A stretch of DNA of 64,000 nucleotides, from positions 1 to 64,000 of the forward strand of contig NZ_ANHX01000011.1 in NCBI RefSeq assembly GCF_000316035.1, read 5' to 3'. The notes beneath the pieces are model-generated. The model was given only the letters and a program-made list of their open reading frames with translations. It made no database searches and was not told the DNA's origin. Position 1 is the stretch's first letter. Every line of letters starts with the position of its first letter. The translations under genes were made by a program, and so were the position numbers. Shown here piece after piece: positions 1-8,839 of this stretch. This DNA is from Paenibacillus sp. PAMC 26794 (GTDB taxonomy: Bacteria > Bacillota > Bacilli > Paenibacillales > Paenibacillaceae).

Positions 1-1
1 A

Positions 2-1861
2 GCAGCGGCACGGCTCGAAGCCGCTGCTGCGCTGGTGGAGCCGTACCCCGCCATGGGGTCGGCGGTACGGGATCTGCGTGCACGCGCGGCTTCGCTTGCG
101 GGCGGCACGTTCACTCTGGCGCTGTTCGGAGCATTCAGCGCCGGCAAATCCTCCTTCGCCAACGCGTTGCTGGGCGAAGCTGTGTTACCCGTCTCGCCGC
201 ATCCAACGACAGCGGCGATTAACCGGATCATGGCTCCTGCCGGGGGCGCGGAGCATGGAACAGCCCGGGTCCGCATGAAGACCCGGGACGCCTTCCAGGA
301 AGATCTCGGCTATTCCTTCCGATTGCTCGGACTGGGTGAGCCTGGAGCGGAGTGGCAGAAGCGAGTACGTTCTCTCTCACCACAGGATGTACACCCCGCT
401 GGGCGCCCGCATTACAGCTTTTTGCAGGCGGCAGCAGCCGGCTGGGAAGAAACAGCGGACCAGTTAGGTCAGGATGTGCTGGTGGATCTGGACGGTTATC
501 GTAACTTTGTCGCAAACGAGAAGAAGTCCTGTTTTGTAGACAGTATCGATCTGTATTACAGTTGCGATGTGACTGAACAAGGCATTGTATTGGTGGACAC
601 ACCAGGAGCGGACTCCGTGAATGCTCGTCATACGGGTGTAACCTTCAATTATATGAAGAATGCGGATGCACTCATTTTTGTAACGTATTACAACCATGCG
701 TTCTCACAAGGAGATCGCCAGTTCCTGAATCAGTTGGGACGTGTTAAGGATAGTTCTGCCATGGATCAGATGTTCTTTGTCGTGAATGCCAGCGACTTGT
801 CTTCCTCTGAGGAAGAACTGGAACAGGTTCTCGATCATGTGAGCACCCAACTGCGCAGTAATGGAATTCGGGCACCACGACTCTTCCCGGTATCCAGCAT
901 ACTGGCGATGGAAGGCAAGATGGCAGGTGATTCGAAGCTGCTTGAGCAATCCGGTTTTATCCGTTTTGAGGAAGAGTTCAACCAATTTGCAGGCAGAGAA
1001 TTAGCTGATCTTGCCGTAGGTGGAGCTTCCGAAGAGATGGCACGTGTCATTCAGCGGCTGAAGAAGCGTGCGGAAGATGCGGCTCAGGGCGAGGAAGTAT
1101 TGCAGCAACGGCGGGATGAACTGGAGACCATCCAGGGACAGTCCCGCCAGCGCATACAGCAACTTGCAGCACGATCCATGAAGGAAGAACTGTCTCAGGA
1201 AACAGCAGAATTACTCTTCCATGTGCGGCAGCGACTTGCCTATCGCCTTGGCCTATTCATGGCAGAAGCCTTCCATCCATCGGTACTTCGGGAGGATCGA
1301 GGCAATCTGAAGATGGCTTTTGCAGCCTGTGGACGTGAACTGTTACGCATGATTGCCATTGAACTGGAGCAGGAACTGCTTGCTACCACCCTCAGACTTG
1401 AACAGGCAGGTCAGACCTGGCTGATGAAGCAAGTTACGGATTGTATAGATGAGGTGAGACAGTTATCAGGGGGCGTGGATGTGTCACTGCCACTGAACGA
1501 ACGCTGGAGTACACCTGTGCTTGAAGAAGTTCGTCTGGAAGAACCGTCTGGATGGAAAAGCTATTTGAATTATTTCCGCAATCCAAAACAGTTCTTCGAA
1601 GGAGATGGACGTCAGCGATTACAAGAGGCACTTGATCCTGTCCTCAAACAGATGATCATTGAAGTTCTTCCTGCTGCGCAAGACAAGCTAATTCAGTTTT
1701 ATGACAACCAGATTAGTCAATCATTGCAACACCAATCCCGTCAGTTAGAAGAACGTCTGGACGAGGCGGTGAGTGGAATTCAAGATACACTGGAGAGCGG
1801 AATTCCGGCGGAGCAATGGACCAGCTTGTCTAACCAACTGGAACAGATTGAACGCAGTTAA
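2..1861 (+). CDS. Dynamin-like GTPase, 3' part (gene begins before the window)
   Basis: The reading frame is open from base 2, so the 5' end lies outside the window. An internal GTG at 35 would give 608 residues. A dynamin-type GTPase domain opens the visible part: P-loop GAFSAGKSS (residues 32-40 counted from that GTG), switch I HPTTAAI, G3 DTPGAD and G4-like NASD. A long helical, Glu/Gln-rich stalk-like region follows. Bacterial dynamins act in membrane fusion and membrane protection. The Bacillus DynA type carries two dynamin units in tandem, and this could be the second unit; that is inference. Base composition changes sharply inside the gene: 43 of 60 bases are G or C at 61-120, against 28 of 60 at 601-660. 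A rho-independent terminator follows. Confidence 0.85.
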   Translation, partial: AAARLEAAAALVEPYPAMGSAVRDLRARAASLAGGTFTLALFGAFSAGKSSFANALLGEAVLPVSPHPTTAAINRIMAPAGGAEHGTARVRMKTRDAFQEDLGYSFRLLGLGEPGAEWQKRVRSLSPQDVHPAGRPHYSFLQAAAAGWEETADQLGQDVLVDLDGYRNFVANEKKSCFVDSIDLYYSCDVTEQGIVLVDTPGADSVNARHTGVTFNYMKNADALIFVTYYNHAFSQGDRQFLNQLGRVKDSSAMDQMFFVVNASDLSSSEEELEQVLDHVSTQLRSNGIRAPRLFPVSSILAMEGKMAGDSKLLEQSGFIRFEEEFNQFAGRELADLAVGGASEEMARVIQRLKKRAEDAAQGEEVLQQRRDELETIQGQSRQRIQQLAARSMKEELSQETAELLFHVRQRLAYRLGLFMAEAFHPSVLREDRGNLKMAFAACGRELLRMIAIELEQELLATTLRLEQAGQTWLMKQVTDCIDEVRQLSGGVDVSLPLNERWSTPVLEEVRLEEPSGWKSYLNYFRNPKQFFEGDGRQRLQEALDPVLKQMIIEVLPAAQDKLIQFYDNQISQSLQHQSRQLEERLDEAVSGIQDTLESGIPAEQWTSLSNQLEQIERS

Positions 1862-1951
1862 AATCACGGCATAACGCGTATTCTCTGGAAGTCTTTGTAA
1901 AACAAAATGAATGATACAGCAACACATTGAAAATGTTGCGAAAATCAACCC

Positions 1952-1993
1952 AAAAAGGCCCCTGCCGAAAAGGCATATAGGGAGCCTTTTTTT
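1952..1993 (+). terminator. Rho-independent terminator of the dynamin-like gene
   Basis: AAAGGC and CCCT pair with AGGG and GCCTTT around a small inner GCC/GGC stem, followed by a run of T. The stretch from here to 2185 shows no gene. It holds a short hairpin (ATTCGC/GCGAAT near 2105-2121) in the leader of the ABC exporter. Confidence 0.85.
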
Positions 1994-2185
1994 GGTACGA
2001 ACAACCCGAAATAAAGAGAATATTCAAACATTTGATTGAAAGGTGGGTATTTACCTTCGTTAATGCGTCAATAAGCTGAAAGCAGGCAGAATATGGTCTG
2101 TTATTCGCTTTGCCGCGAATGGGGTACGGTGATAAACTTCATAAATGTTCATAGTATTTTTGAACGACATAAGAGGAGGAGAAAC

Positions 2186-3958
2186 ATGGATGTTCTTAGG
2201 CAACTGCAAACCTTTTTTTGGGAAAAGCGAACGTATTTATTTGTATCAATCTTGTTCCTCGCCTTAGCGACCGCACTTGGGTTAGTGTATCCGTACATGC
2301 TGAGGATATTGATTGATGACATCATTGTTCCGCGAACTTTTGAAGACGTTCCCATAATTGCCCTGACTGTGTTAGGTGTAGTTATTTTGAAAGCGGGAAT
2401 GCAGTTTTTACATGGTTTTTTTGGAGGGCGCTTGGGTAACTTCCTGGCGTACAGACTTCGTAATGCATGTTACGAAAAGCTTCAATTTTTATCCTTCCGT
2501 TATTATGATACGGCCAAGACAGGTGATCTGATGTCCCGCCTCACGGGAGATTTGGAAGCCATCCGTAACTTTATCGGATTTGGTTTCGCCCAGATTCTAA
2601 ACATGGTTTTCATGGTCGTATTCGGCGCAATCATGATGATGACCATGAGTTGGCAGCTGACGCTGTTCACACTCATATGCATCCCATTACTTGCCTTCGT
2701 TGCGCTGAGATTCGAATCGAAAATTCACCCTGCGTTTCAGGAGATGCGGCTGGCGCTTAGTTCACTGACAACAGCGGTACAGGAGAATATCACTGGCGTA
2801 CGTACGGTAAAATCCTTTGCACGTGAGCCATATGAAGTGGAGAAATTCTCCATACGTAATGAGCGTTACAAGACAAATCAGATTCATGCTGCAACATTGT
2901 GGAGTCGCTATTTTCCGATCATGGAGATTCTTGCTTCGGTGAGTATCGTTCTGTTGCTGGTGATCGGTGGAAGAATGGTTATACAGAAGACGCTGACACT
3001 CGGTGAACTCGTTGCCTTTTTCAGTTTGATCTGGTACATAATCGGTCCAATGTGGAACCTTGGGTTCCATATCAACAACTATACGCAATCCAAAGCTTCA
3101 GGTGAACGGGTGCTCGAACTGCTCAATACGCCAGTGGACGTGGAAGAAACGCAAGATCCGGTCATTGTGGAGGCAGACCAGGTGAACGGCCATGTGACGT
3201 TTGAATCCGTTACCTTTGCCTACGGCAACAAAATGCCAGCGGTAACCGATATTAACTTTGATGCTACACCCGGTTCTGTAATCGGTTTCCTCGGGGGAAC
3301 AGGGTCAGGTAAATCGACCATCATTCAGCTTCTGATGCGTGCCTATAACGTGAACTCGGGAACGATCAAGCTGGATGGAAAAAACATCAAAGACATAGGC
3401 ATCCGCAGTTTGCGGAGTCAAATCGCTTCTGTTTTCCAGGAAACATTCCTGTTCTCATCCAGTATTCGCAATAATATTTCCTACGGACTTAAGAACGTCA
3501 CCACGGATGAGATTATCCGTGCAGCCAAGCTGGCCAAAGCTCATGACTTCATTATGGAGTTCCCGGACGGATATGACACGGTGGTTGGTGAACGCGGCAT
3601 GGGATTATCGGGTGGACAGAAACAGCGGATTGCGATCGCAAGGGCTTTGCTGAAAAATCCGAAAATCCTGGTACTTGATGATGCAACCAGCGCCGTGGAT
3701 ATGGAGACGGAACATGAGATTCAATCCGGTTTCCAGGAAGTCATGCGCGGCAGAACGACATTTATTATTGCACACCGGATATCTTCACTAAGACATGCAG
3801 ATGAGATACTGGTGCTCGATGAAGGCCGCGTCGTACAACGTGGAAAACATACCGAACTCATTGAAGTGCCTGGACCATACCAGGATGTTTATAAAATTCA
3901 ATATGCAGATTATATTGCCCGCGGTAAGCGGGAGGCTGGGGAGCAGGTGAATTCATGA
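2186..3958 (+). CDS. ABC exporter half-transporter, degenerate-site subunit (BmrC/YheI-like)
   Basis: A 590-residue type IV ABC exporter half: about six membrane helices, then one nucleotide-binding domain with Walker A GGTGSGKST, Q-loop FQETF, signature LSGGQKQR, Walker B ILVLDDATSAVD and H-loop IAHRIS. An open frame reaches 2093, but ATG 2186 is chosen because AAGAGGAGGAG lies just upstream. The residue after the Walker B aspartate is Asp, not the catalytic Glu. In heterodimeric exporters such as Bacillus BmrCD this marks the subunit that supplies the degenerate ATP site. The next gene overlaps by 4 bp and is the partner. The likely role is multidrug or lipid export; the substrate is unknown. 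Confidence 0.93.
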   Translation: MDVLRQLQTFFWEKRTYLFVSILFLALATALGLVYPYMLRILIDDIIVPRTFEDVPIIALTVLGVVILKAGMQFLHGFFGGRLGNFLAYRLRNACYEKLQFLSFRYYDTAKTGDLMSRLTGDLEAIRNFIGFGFAQILNMVFMVVFGAIMMMTMSWQLTLFTLICIPLLAFVALRFESKIHPAFQEMRLALSSLTTAVQENITGVRTVKSFAREPYEVEKFSIRNERYKTNQIHAATLWSRYFPIMEILASVSIVLLLVIGGRMVIQKTLTLGELVAFFSLIWYIIGPMWNLGFHINNYTQSKASGERVLELLNTPVDVEETQDPVIVEADQVNGHVTFESVTFAYGNKMPAVTDINFDATPGSVIGFLGGTGSGKSTIIQLLMRAYNVNSGTIKLDGKNIKDIGIRSLRSQIASVFQETFLFSSSIRNNISYGLKNVTTDEIIRAAKLAKAHDFIMEFPDGYDTVVGERGMGLSGGQKQRIAIARALLKNPKILVLDDATSAVDMETEHEIQSGFQEVMRGRTTFIIAHRISSLRHADEILVLDEGRVVQRGKHTELIEVPGPYQDVYKIQYADYIARGKREAGEQVNS

Positions 3959-5805
3959 GTGCCGAAACGATAGCAGACAGGCGCGAGGCAAAAGTGGCCT
4001 CTGAGAAGAAACTGAATGAACGCTTTGTGTATCAGGATGATGAAATTATTGAAAAACCGTTTAACTGGAAAGAATTTGGACGTTTATTTGCATACATGAA
4101 ACCTTATGCGAAACAACTGTTGCCACTCGTGATTCTAATGATGATTCTGGGTACCATTACGAAATTATCCGTACCTTTTCTGATCAGTCTGGCGATTGAC
4201 CGGGCCATCGCACCGGCCACAGGGTTACCAAGTATGACTATGCTTTATTGGATTGCTGGCTCTATATTATTCTTGTATCTCGTTCAATGGGCTGCCAACA
4301 CGTACCGGATCAAACTGACCAATATTATTGGACAGCGCGTTATTTATGATCTACGCTCGGATCTGTTCAAGCATATCCAGAAGCTGTCCTTTAACTTTTT
4401 TGACAAAAGACCGGCAGGTTCGGTACTGGTGCGTGTTACGAATGATATTAACTCCCTTCAGGATCTTTTCACCAATGGTGCAGTTAACGTCATGATCGAC
4501 TGCGTACAGCTGCTCGGGATCATTGTGATCTTGCTGTTGATTAACTGGAAACTGGGTCTTGCCGTGATCATTACGGTGCCAATCATGTTTATTATCTCGA
4601 CCAAACTGCGGGTGCTGATCCGCCGTGCTTGGCAGGATGTGCGCATGAAGAACTCTCGTATTAACTCCCACTTGAATGAATCCATTCAAGGGATTCGAGT
4701 GACTCAGGCTTACACACAGGAAAAAGAGAACATGAAGTATTTTGACAACATGAATCTGTCCAGCAAAAAGTCATGGGATAGAGCATCAGCGATGAACCAG
4801 GGCTTCGGACCGCTGATTGAGATTACAGGCGGTTTTGGTACATTGATTCTCTTCTGGTTCGGTGCCTATCTGATTCAACAGGATCAGTTGACCGTGGGAT
4901 TACTTGTTGCCTTTGCCAACTATGTCGGTAACTTCTGGGACCCAATCAACCGTCTGGGACAGATGTACAATCAGTTGCTGGTTGCAATGGCATCATCGGA
5001 GCGTATCTTCGAATTCATGGATGAAAAACCAAGTATTGCGGATAAACCAGGTGCCAAGCCGCTTCCTTCTATTAAAGGAGATATCGCATTCGAAAATGTT
5101 GTGTTCGAATACGAGAAGGGCAGACAGGCGCTGAAAGGAATCAGCTTCTCGGCGGCAGCGGGACAATCGATTGCACTTGTTGGTCATACGGGCTCAGGTA
5201 AAAGTACGATCATTAATCTGATCAGTCGTTTCTATGATATATCCGGCGGACGTCTCACCATTGACGGACAGGATGTGCGGGATGTAACGGTAGAGAGTTT
5301 ACGCAGCCAGATCAGCATTGTATTACAGGATACCTTCATCTTCTCGGGTACGATTCGTGACAATATTCGATTTGGACGACTGGATGCAACGAATGAAGAG
5401 GTGGAGGATGCGGCAAAAGCAGTCAATGCACATGAGTTCATCATGAAGCTTCCTGGCGGATATGATACCGAAGTTGAGGAACGCGGGAACGTATTATCCA
5501 TGGGACAGCGACAATTGTTATCCTTTGCCCGTGCGCTCCTTGCTAATCCACGCATATTGATTCTGGATGAAGCTACAGCCAGCATCGATACGGAGACAGA
5601 GCTTAAAATTCAGGAAGCGTTGAAGGTACTGTTGCAGGGAAGAACATCCTTTATGGTCGCTCATCGTCTCTCAACCATCCGGAACGCAGATAACATTATC
5701 GTCCTGGATCATGGTGAAATTAAAGAAGAGGGCAACCATGAGCAGCTTATCCAAAAACAAGGCGTCTATAATGGGCTCATTGAAGCTCAATACAAATTTT
5801 TGTGA
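3955..5805 (+). CDS. ABC exporter half-transporter, catalytic subunit (BmrD/YheH-like)
   Basis: 616 residues starting in an ATGA overlap with the previous gene. The N-terminal extension of about 40 residues is charged, then come six predicted membrane helices and an ATPase domain with Walker A GHTGSGKST, Q-loop LQDTF, signature LSMGQRQ (Met in place of the usual Gly), Walker B ILILDEATASID with the catalytic Glu, and H-loop VAHRLS. The non-canonical signature here and the missing Glu in the partner would together form one degenerate ATP site. The canonical Glu here pairs with the partner's LSGGQ in the active site. This is the arrangement expected for an obligate heterodimer. Confidence 0.93.
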   Translation: MSAETIADRREAKVASEKKLNERFVYQDDEIIEKPFNWKEFGRLFAYMKPYAKQLLPLVILMMILGTITKLSVPFLISLAIDRAIAPATGLPSMTMLYWIAGSILFLYLVQWAANTYRIKLTNIIGQRVIYDLRSDLFKHIQKLSFNFFDKRPAGSVLVRVTNDINSLQDLFTNGAVNVMIDCVQLLGIIVILLLINWKLGLAVIITVPIMFIISTKLRVLIRRAWQDVRMKNSRINSHLNESIQGIRVTQAYTQEKENMKYFDNMNLSSKKSWDRASAMNQGFGPLIEITGGFGTLILFWFGAYLIQQDQLTVGLLVAFANYVGNFWDPINRLGQMYNQLLVAMASSERIFEFMDEKPSIADKPGAKPLPSIKGDIAFENVVFEYEKGRQALKGISFSAAAGQSIALVGHTGSGKSTIINLISRFYDISGGRLTIDGQDVRDVTVESLRSQISIVLQDTFIFSGTIRDNIRFGRLDATNEEVEDAAKAVNAHEFIMKLPGGYDTEVEERGNVLSMGQRQLLSFARALLANPRILILDEATASIDTETELKIQEALKVLLQGRTSFMVAHRLSTIRNADNIIVLDHGEIKEEGNHEQLIQKQGVYNGLIEAQYKFL

Positions 5806-5812
5806 TGAAACC

Positions 5813-5944
5813 TTCGGACGCCTGTGAAGCGTCTGAACACATATGAACTCCTAACACTCTGGTGTTCTTTAGCCTGATCTTTCAATAATAAGTGCATCTT
5901 ATTCATTGAAGACAGGTTAGAAGATAGCCGGAGTGTTTTTTTTA
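5813..5944 (+). terminator. Tandem hairpins and long branched terminator after the ABC exporter
   Basis: A first hairpin pairs TTCGGACGC (5813-5821) with GCGTCTGAA (5829-5837). The second element has an outer 10-bp stem (5853-5862 with 5928-5937) followed directly by a T run. Inside it sits a long inner hairpin, about 5873-5916, whose arms include TCAATAATAAG and CTTATTCATTGA. It is much longer than an ordinary terminator. Confidence 0.7.
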
Positions 5945-6015
5945 TTCGTTAGTGTGGTATGTTATATTTTTGAAGACTGAAATCAATACAATCGTTCATG
6001 GCTGGAGGGAGATCA

Positions 6016-7656
6016 ATGCAGATGGACAACAACGAAATAAAATCAGAGCATTTTGATCACCTGGATCATATGAACTTTAGGCTCATTAATGTCAATTATG
6101 CGAGTGATCCTGCGACGGAGTGGTTTCTGAGGAAACACTTCATTGAAACATACATGTTATTATTTGTAGCCAGTGGACAAGGGTGGTTAAAGATAGATGG
6201 CAGTTTCATTGAATTAAAGGCGGGAGGACTGTATGTAGGCTTCCCGGGGCAGCTGGTTGAGGCAAATGTGCATTCGTTGGATGAACGAGGCGTGTATCAC
6301 ATGAGTTTTGATGTCATGTACGCACTGGAGCAGGAGGGTGAAAGAGCCCTGGATATGATGAAACAACTTTTGCGTAATGAAGTGAATGGTGAGGTCACCT
6401 CATCTTCACCCGTTGCTGTTGGCGTGATCTGTCAGATGATTTACCACCATACATTGAAGAAGGATGGCTTGCAACGGTACTATGGTCAGATCCGTTTTCA
6501 GGAACTGCTGTATACCATGTTTTACGACGGAGCCTATGCAGAAAAGACGGATCTGACTTCACCGATTGAACATGTTAAGGCCTATATGGAGCAGAATTAC
6601 GCGAAGAGATTAACCATCGAGAAATTAGCAAATGTGGCACGAGTGAGCCCTCGACACTTCATGCGTTTATTCAAAAAAAGATATGGCTACAGTCCAGTGG
6701 ATTATTTGACCTTTTATCGAATCAAACAAGCCCAGATCTTAATGAGAAATGATCACAGTTATCGACTCAAGGATGTGGCATCGTACGTGGGTTATCAGGA
6801 TGAGACGTATTTCCGTCGTAAATTCAAGCAAATCTCTGGCATTCCACCAGCAGCGTTTATACGTAATAGCAAACAAAAAATTGCTGCAGTTCATTCTTTG
6901 AGCATTGGTATACTGCTTGCATTGCAGATCATTCCCTGTGCTGCGCCAGCAAGTCATCCATGGACATACTATTACAGACGTAAATATGAAACGGACAAAG
7001 TTATGCCACTCGCAGAGAGTGAGACCACCTGGCTGGAACAGCTTCGATTAGTTAAACCTGATTATATTATTACGATTGGGAGAGAGTCTGAGGCTTTGCA
7101 AAGTCAGCTTCAATCCATTGCTCCTGTGTGTGACTTCCCTTGGGAAAAAGGTGATTGGAGAGAACATTTGAGATATGTTGCAAGCTTTTTGGACAGGTCG
7201 GATATTGCAGAGGTGTGGCTTCAAAGATATGAAGAGAAGGCAAAGATCATTAAGAATCAGCTTACAGATTTCATACGAAAAGACAGGCTGGTTGTACTCA
7301 AAGTTCATGGTGAAGCGTTGCAGATGTTAGGCCCAAGGAGCATTGCTTCCGTTTTTTACGTTGATATGCAAATGGAGGGTCCCGAAGGAGTTGAGACTTA
7401 TTGGGAACGGGGCACAGTGACCATTAAGGAGCTATCTGTTCTCAACGTGGAAAGAATATTACTGATTGTGGGTGATGATGAGACATCCAGGCAGACATGG
7501 TCTGCTGTGCGTAAGTCTGAAGAATGGCTTGAGTTGTTAGCGGTACAGAATGGCAGAATGGATATCCTTTTGTCGAGCGTCCTGCTGGACTACACTGCGT
7601 TTACTCATGAGCTTATGTTGGATGAAATATTAAAGTTATGGCAAGATCGTCCATAG
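6016..7656 (+). CDS. AraC-family regulator fused to a siderophore-binding-protein-like domain (Btr-like)
   Basis: ATG 6016 is preferred to the upstream ATG 5998 because GGAGGGAGA (6003-6011) is placed correctly for it, giving 546 residues. The order is an N-terminal cupin-like sensor region, an AraC-type double helix-turn-helix (about residues 185-285, including LTIEKLANVARVSPRHF and LKDVASYVGYQDETYFRRKF), then a C-terminal region of about 260 residues resembling type III (FeuA-like) binding proteins. Bacillus subtilis Btr has this build and activates ferri-bacillibactin uptake when the siderophore binds its C-terminal domain. The next gene is an iron-type binding lipoprotein behind a Fur box, so a role as ferri-siderophore sensor is likely. 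Confidence 0.85.
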   Translation: MQMDNNEIKSEHFDHLDHMNFRLINVNYASDPATEWFLRKHFIETYMLLFVASGQGWLKIDGSFIELKAGGLYVGFPGQLVEANVHSLDERGVYHMSFDVMYALEQEGERALDMMKQLLRNEVNGEVTSSSPVAVGVICQMIYHHTLKKDGLQRYYGQIRFQELLYTMFYDGAYAEKTDLTSPIEHVKAYMEQNYAKRLTIEKLANVARVSPRHFMRLFKKRYGYSPVDYLTFYRIKQAQILMRNDHSYRLKDVASYVGYQDETYFRRKFKQISGIPPAAFIRNSKQKIAAVHSLSIGILLALQIIPCAAPASHPWTYYYRRKYETDKVMPLAESETTWLEQLRLVKPDYIITIGRESEALQSQLQSIAPVCDFPWEKGDWREHLRYVASFLDRSDIAEVWLQRYEEKAKIIKNQLTDFIRKDRLVVLKVHGEALQMLGPRSIASVFYVDMQMEGPEGVETYWERGTVTIKELSVLNVERILLIVGDDETSRQTWSAVRKSEEWLELLAVQNGRMDILLSSVLLDYTAFTHELMLDEILKLWQDRP

Positions 7657-7726
7657 CAAAAAGTCTGAATAGTCAATATCATACCTGAACATATTTTAAT
7701 ATACTTACTCCTATATCAAATGATAA

Positions 7727-7741
7727 TGATAATTATTATTA
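7727..7741. promoter_or_regulatory. Fur box upstream of the siderophore-binding lipoprotein
   Basis: TGATAATTATTATTA matches the Bacillus 7-1-7 Fur consensus TGATAATnATTATCA at 14 of the 15 positions (counting the free centre base). A second overlapping TGATAAT half starts at 7721. It lies 46 bp before the start codon at 7788. Confidence 0.85.
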
Positions 7742-7787
7742 ATTAGACGTTGTCATAACTACATGCCATATAGGGGGTACATAAAGA

Positions 7788-8777
7788 ATGAGATTCAGAT
7801 GGTTAACGGTACTATGCACCATGATGTTGGTGCTCATTATTTCGGCTTGCGGTGCAGCGGGGCAAGATGAGGCTACGAGCGAAGGTCAAAAGACTGGTTC
7901 TGCCAATACATCCACAACAGAAACAAGTCAGGTAAAAAAAGTGACTACAAAGATGGGAGAAATTGAAATCCCGGTTGAACCACAAAGAGTAGTGGGGCTG
8001 TCCCTTGTATATCCGGAGTTTTTGTATGCACTTGGCATCGTACCTGTTGCTGTGCAGAACTATCACGAGGATCATCCTTCTTATTTGGAAGAGCCCTTCG
8101 CGAATACCATGAAAATGGGCATCGCACGGACGCCGAATTTTGAAGCGGTTATGGAGACAATGCCTGATTTGATTATAGCTCCTGACTGGTGGTCCGAAAA
8201 GGATTATGATCAGCTTTCTCTGATTGCACCGACTGTACTTCTTCCACAACGTGATGATTGGCGGGACGAATTGCGTGATATTGCCAAAATTCTGGACAAA
8301 GAAGAACAGGCAGAAAAGGTTATTGAAGATTTGGTAGCGAAGGAAAAAGTTGCAGCCGACAAATTAAACGAGATGATCGGAGAAGAAACAGTTCTCTATA
8401 TTCGAGTCATGGAAAAAGAAATCGTCCTTCACGGGGAGAACCTTGACCGTGGAAACTTCGTGCACAAGCGTCTGGGTATGAATCCGCTCCCGAATTTCCC
8501 GAAAGATCAAGTTGCCATGTCCGTATCCATGGAAGTGTTGCCTGAATACGATGCAGATCACTTGATCGTTCAACTGGATGACGATAAGAATCCTGAAATT
8601 CAGAAGAAATTTGAAGAGATGTTGGCAACTTCACTATGGAAAAATCTGAAAGCAGTCAAAAATGATCATGTGTACATGGTTGGTGGTAAGGAATGGCTCA
8701 ATCTGGGGATGTCTCCACTGGCTGACGAGTATGTTATTGATGACATTGTAGCTGTTTTTGAAGAGAAAAATAAATAA
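7788..8777 (+). CDS. Iron-siderophore ABC transporter substrate-binding lipoprotein
   Basis: 329 residues. The signal peptide ends in lipobox ISAC with Cys21, so the mature protein is a lipoprotein on the outer face of the membrane. It is followed by a Ser/Thr/Gln-rich linker and a helical-backbone (FepB/FhuD/FeuA-type) metal-chelate binding fold, with typical phrases such as KVTTKMGEIEIPVEPQRVVG and APTVLLPQ. A ribosome site TAGGGGG lies upstream. The Fur box and the Btr-like regulator support ferric siderophore capture. No permease or ATPase gene for uptake lies nearby, so the transport channel must be encoded elsewhere. Confidence 0.92.
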   Translation: MRFRWLTVLCTMMLVLIISACGAAGQDEATSEGQKTGSANTSTTETSQVKKVTTKMGEIEIPVEPQRVVGLSLVYPEFLYALGIVPVAVQNYHEDHPSYLEEPFANTMKMGIARTPNFEAVMETMPDLIIAPDWWSEKDYDQLSLIAPTVLLPQRDDWRDELRDIAKILDKEEQAEKVIEDLVAKEKVAADKLNEMIGEETVLYIRVMEKEIVLHGENLDRGNFVHKRLGMNPLPNFPKDQVAMSVSMEVLPEYDADHLIVQLDDDKNPEIQKKFEEMLATSLWKNLKAVKNDHVYMVGGKEWLNLGMSPLADEYVIDDIVAVFEEKNK

Positions 8778-8839
8778 GGCAAACGGTTCATGATACACAT
8801 ATCTCTAAATTAACTACTAAATAACAGGATGTGTCCAAA

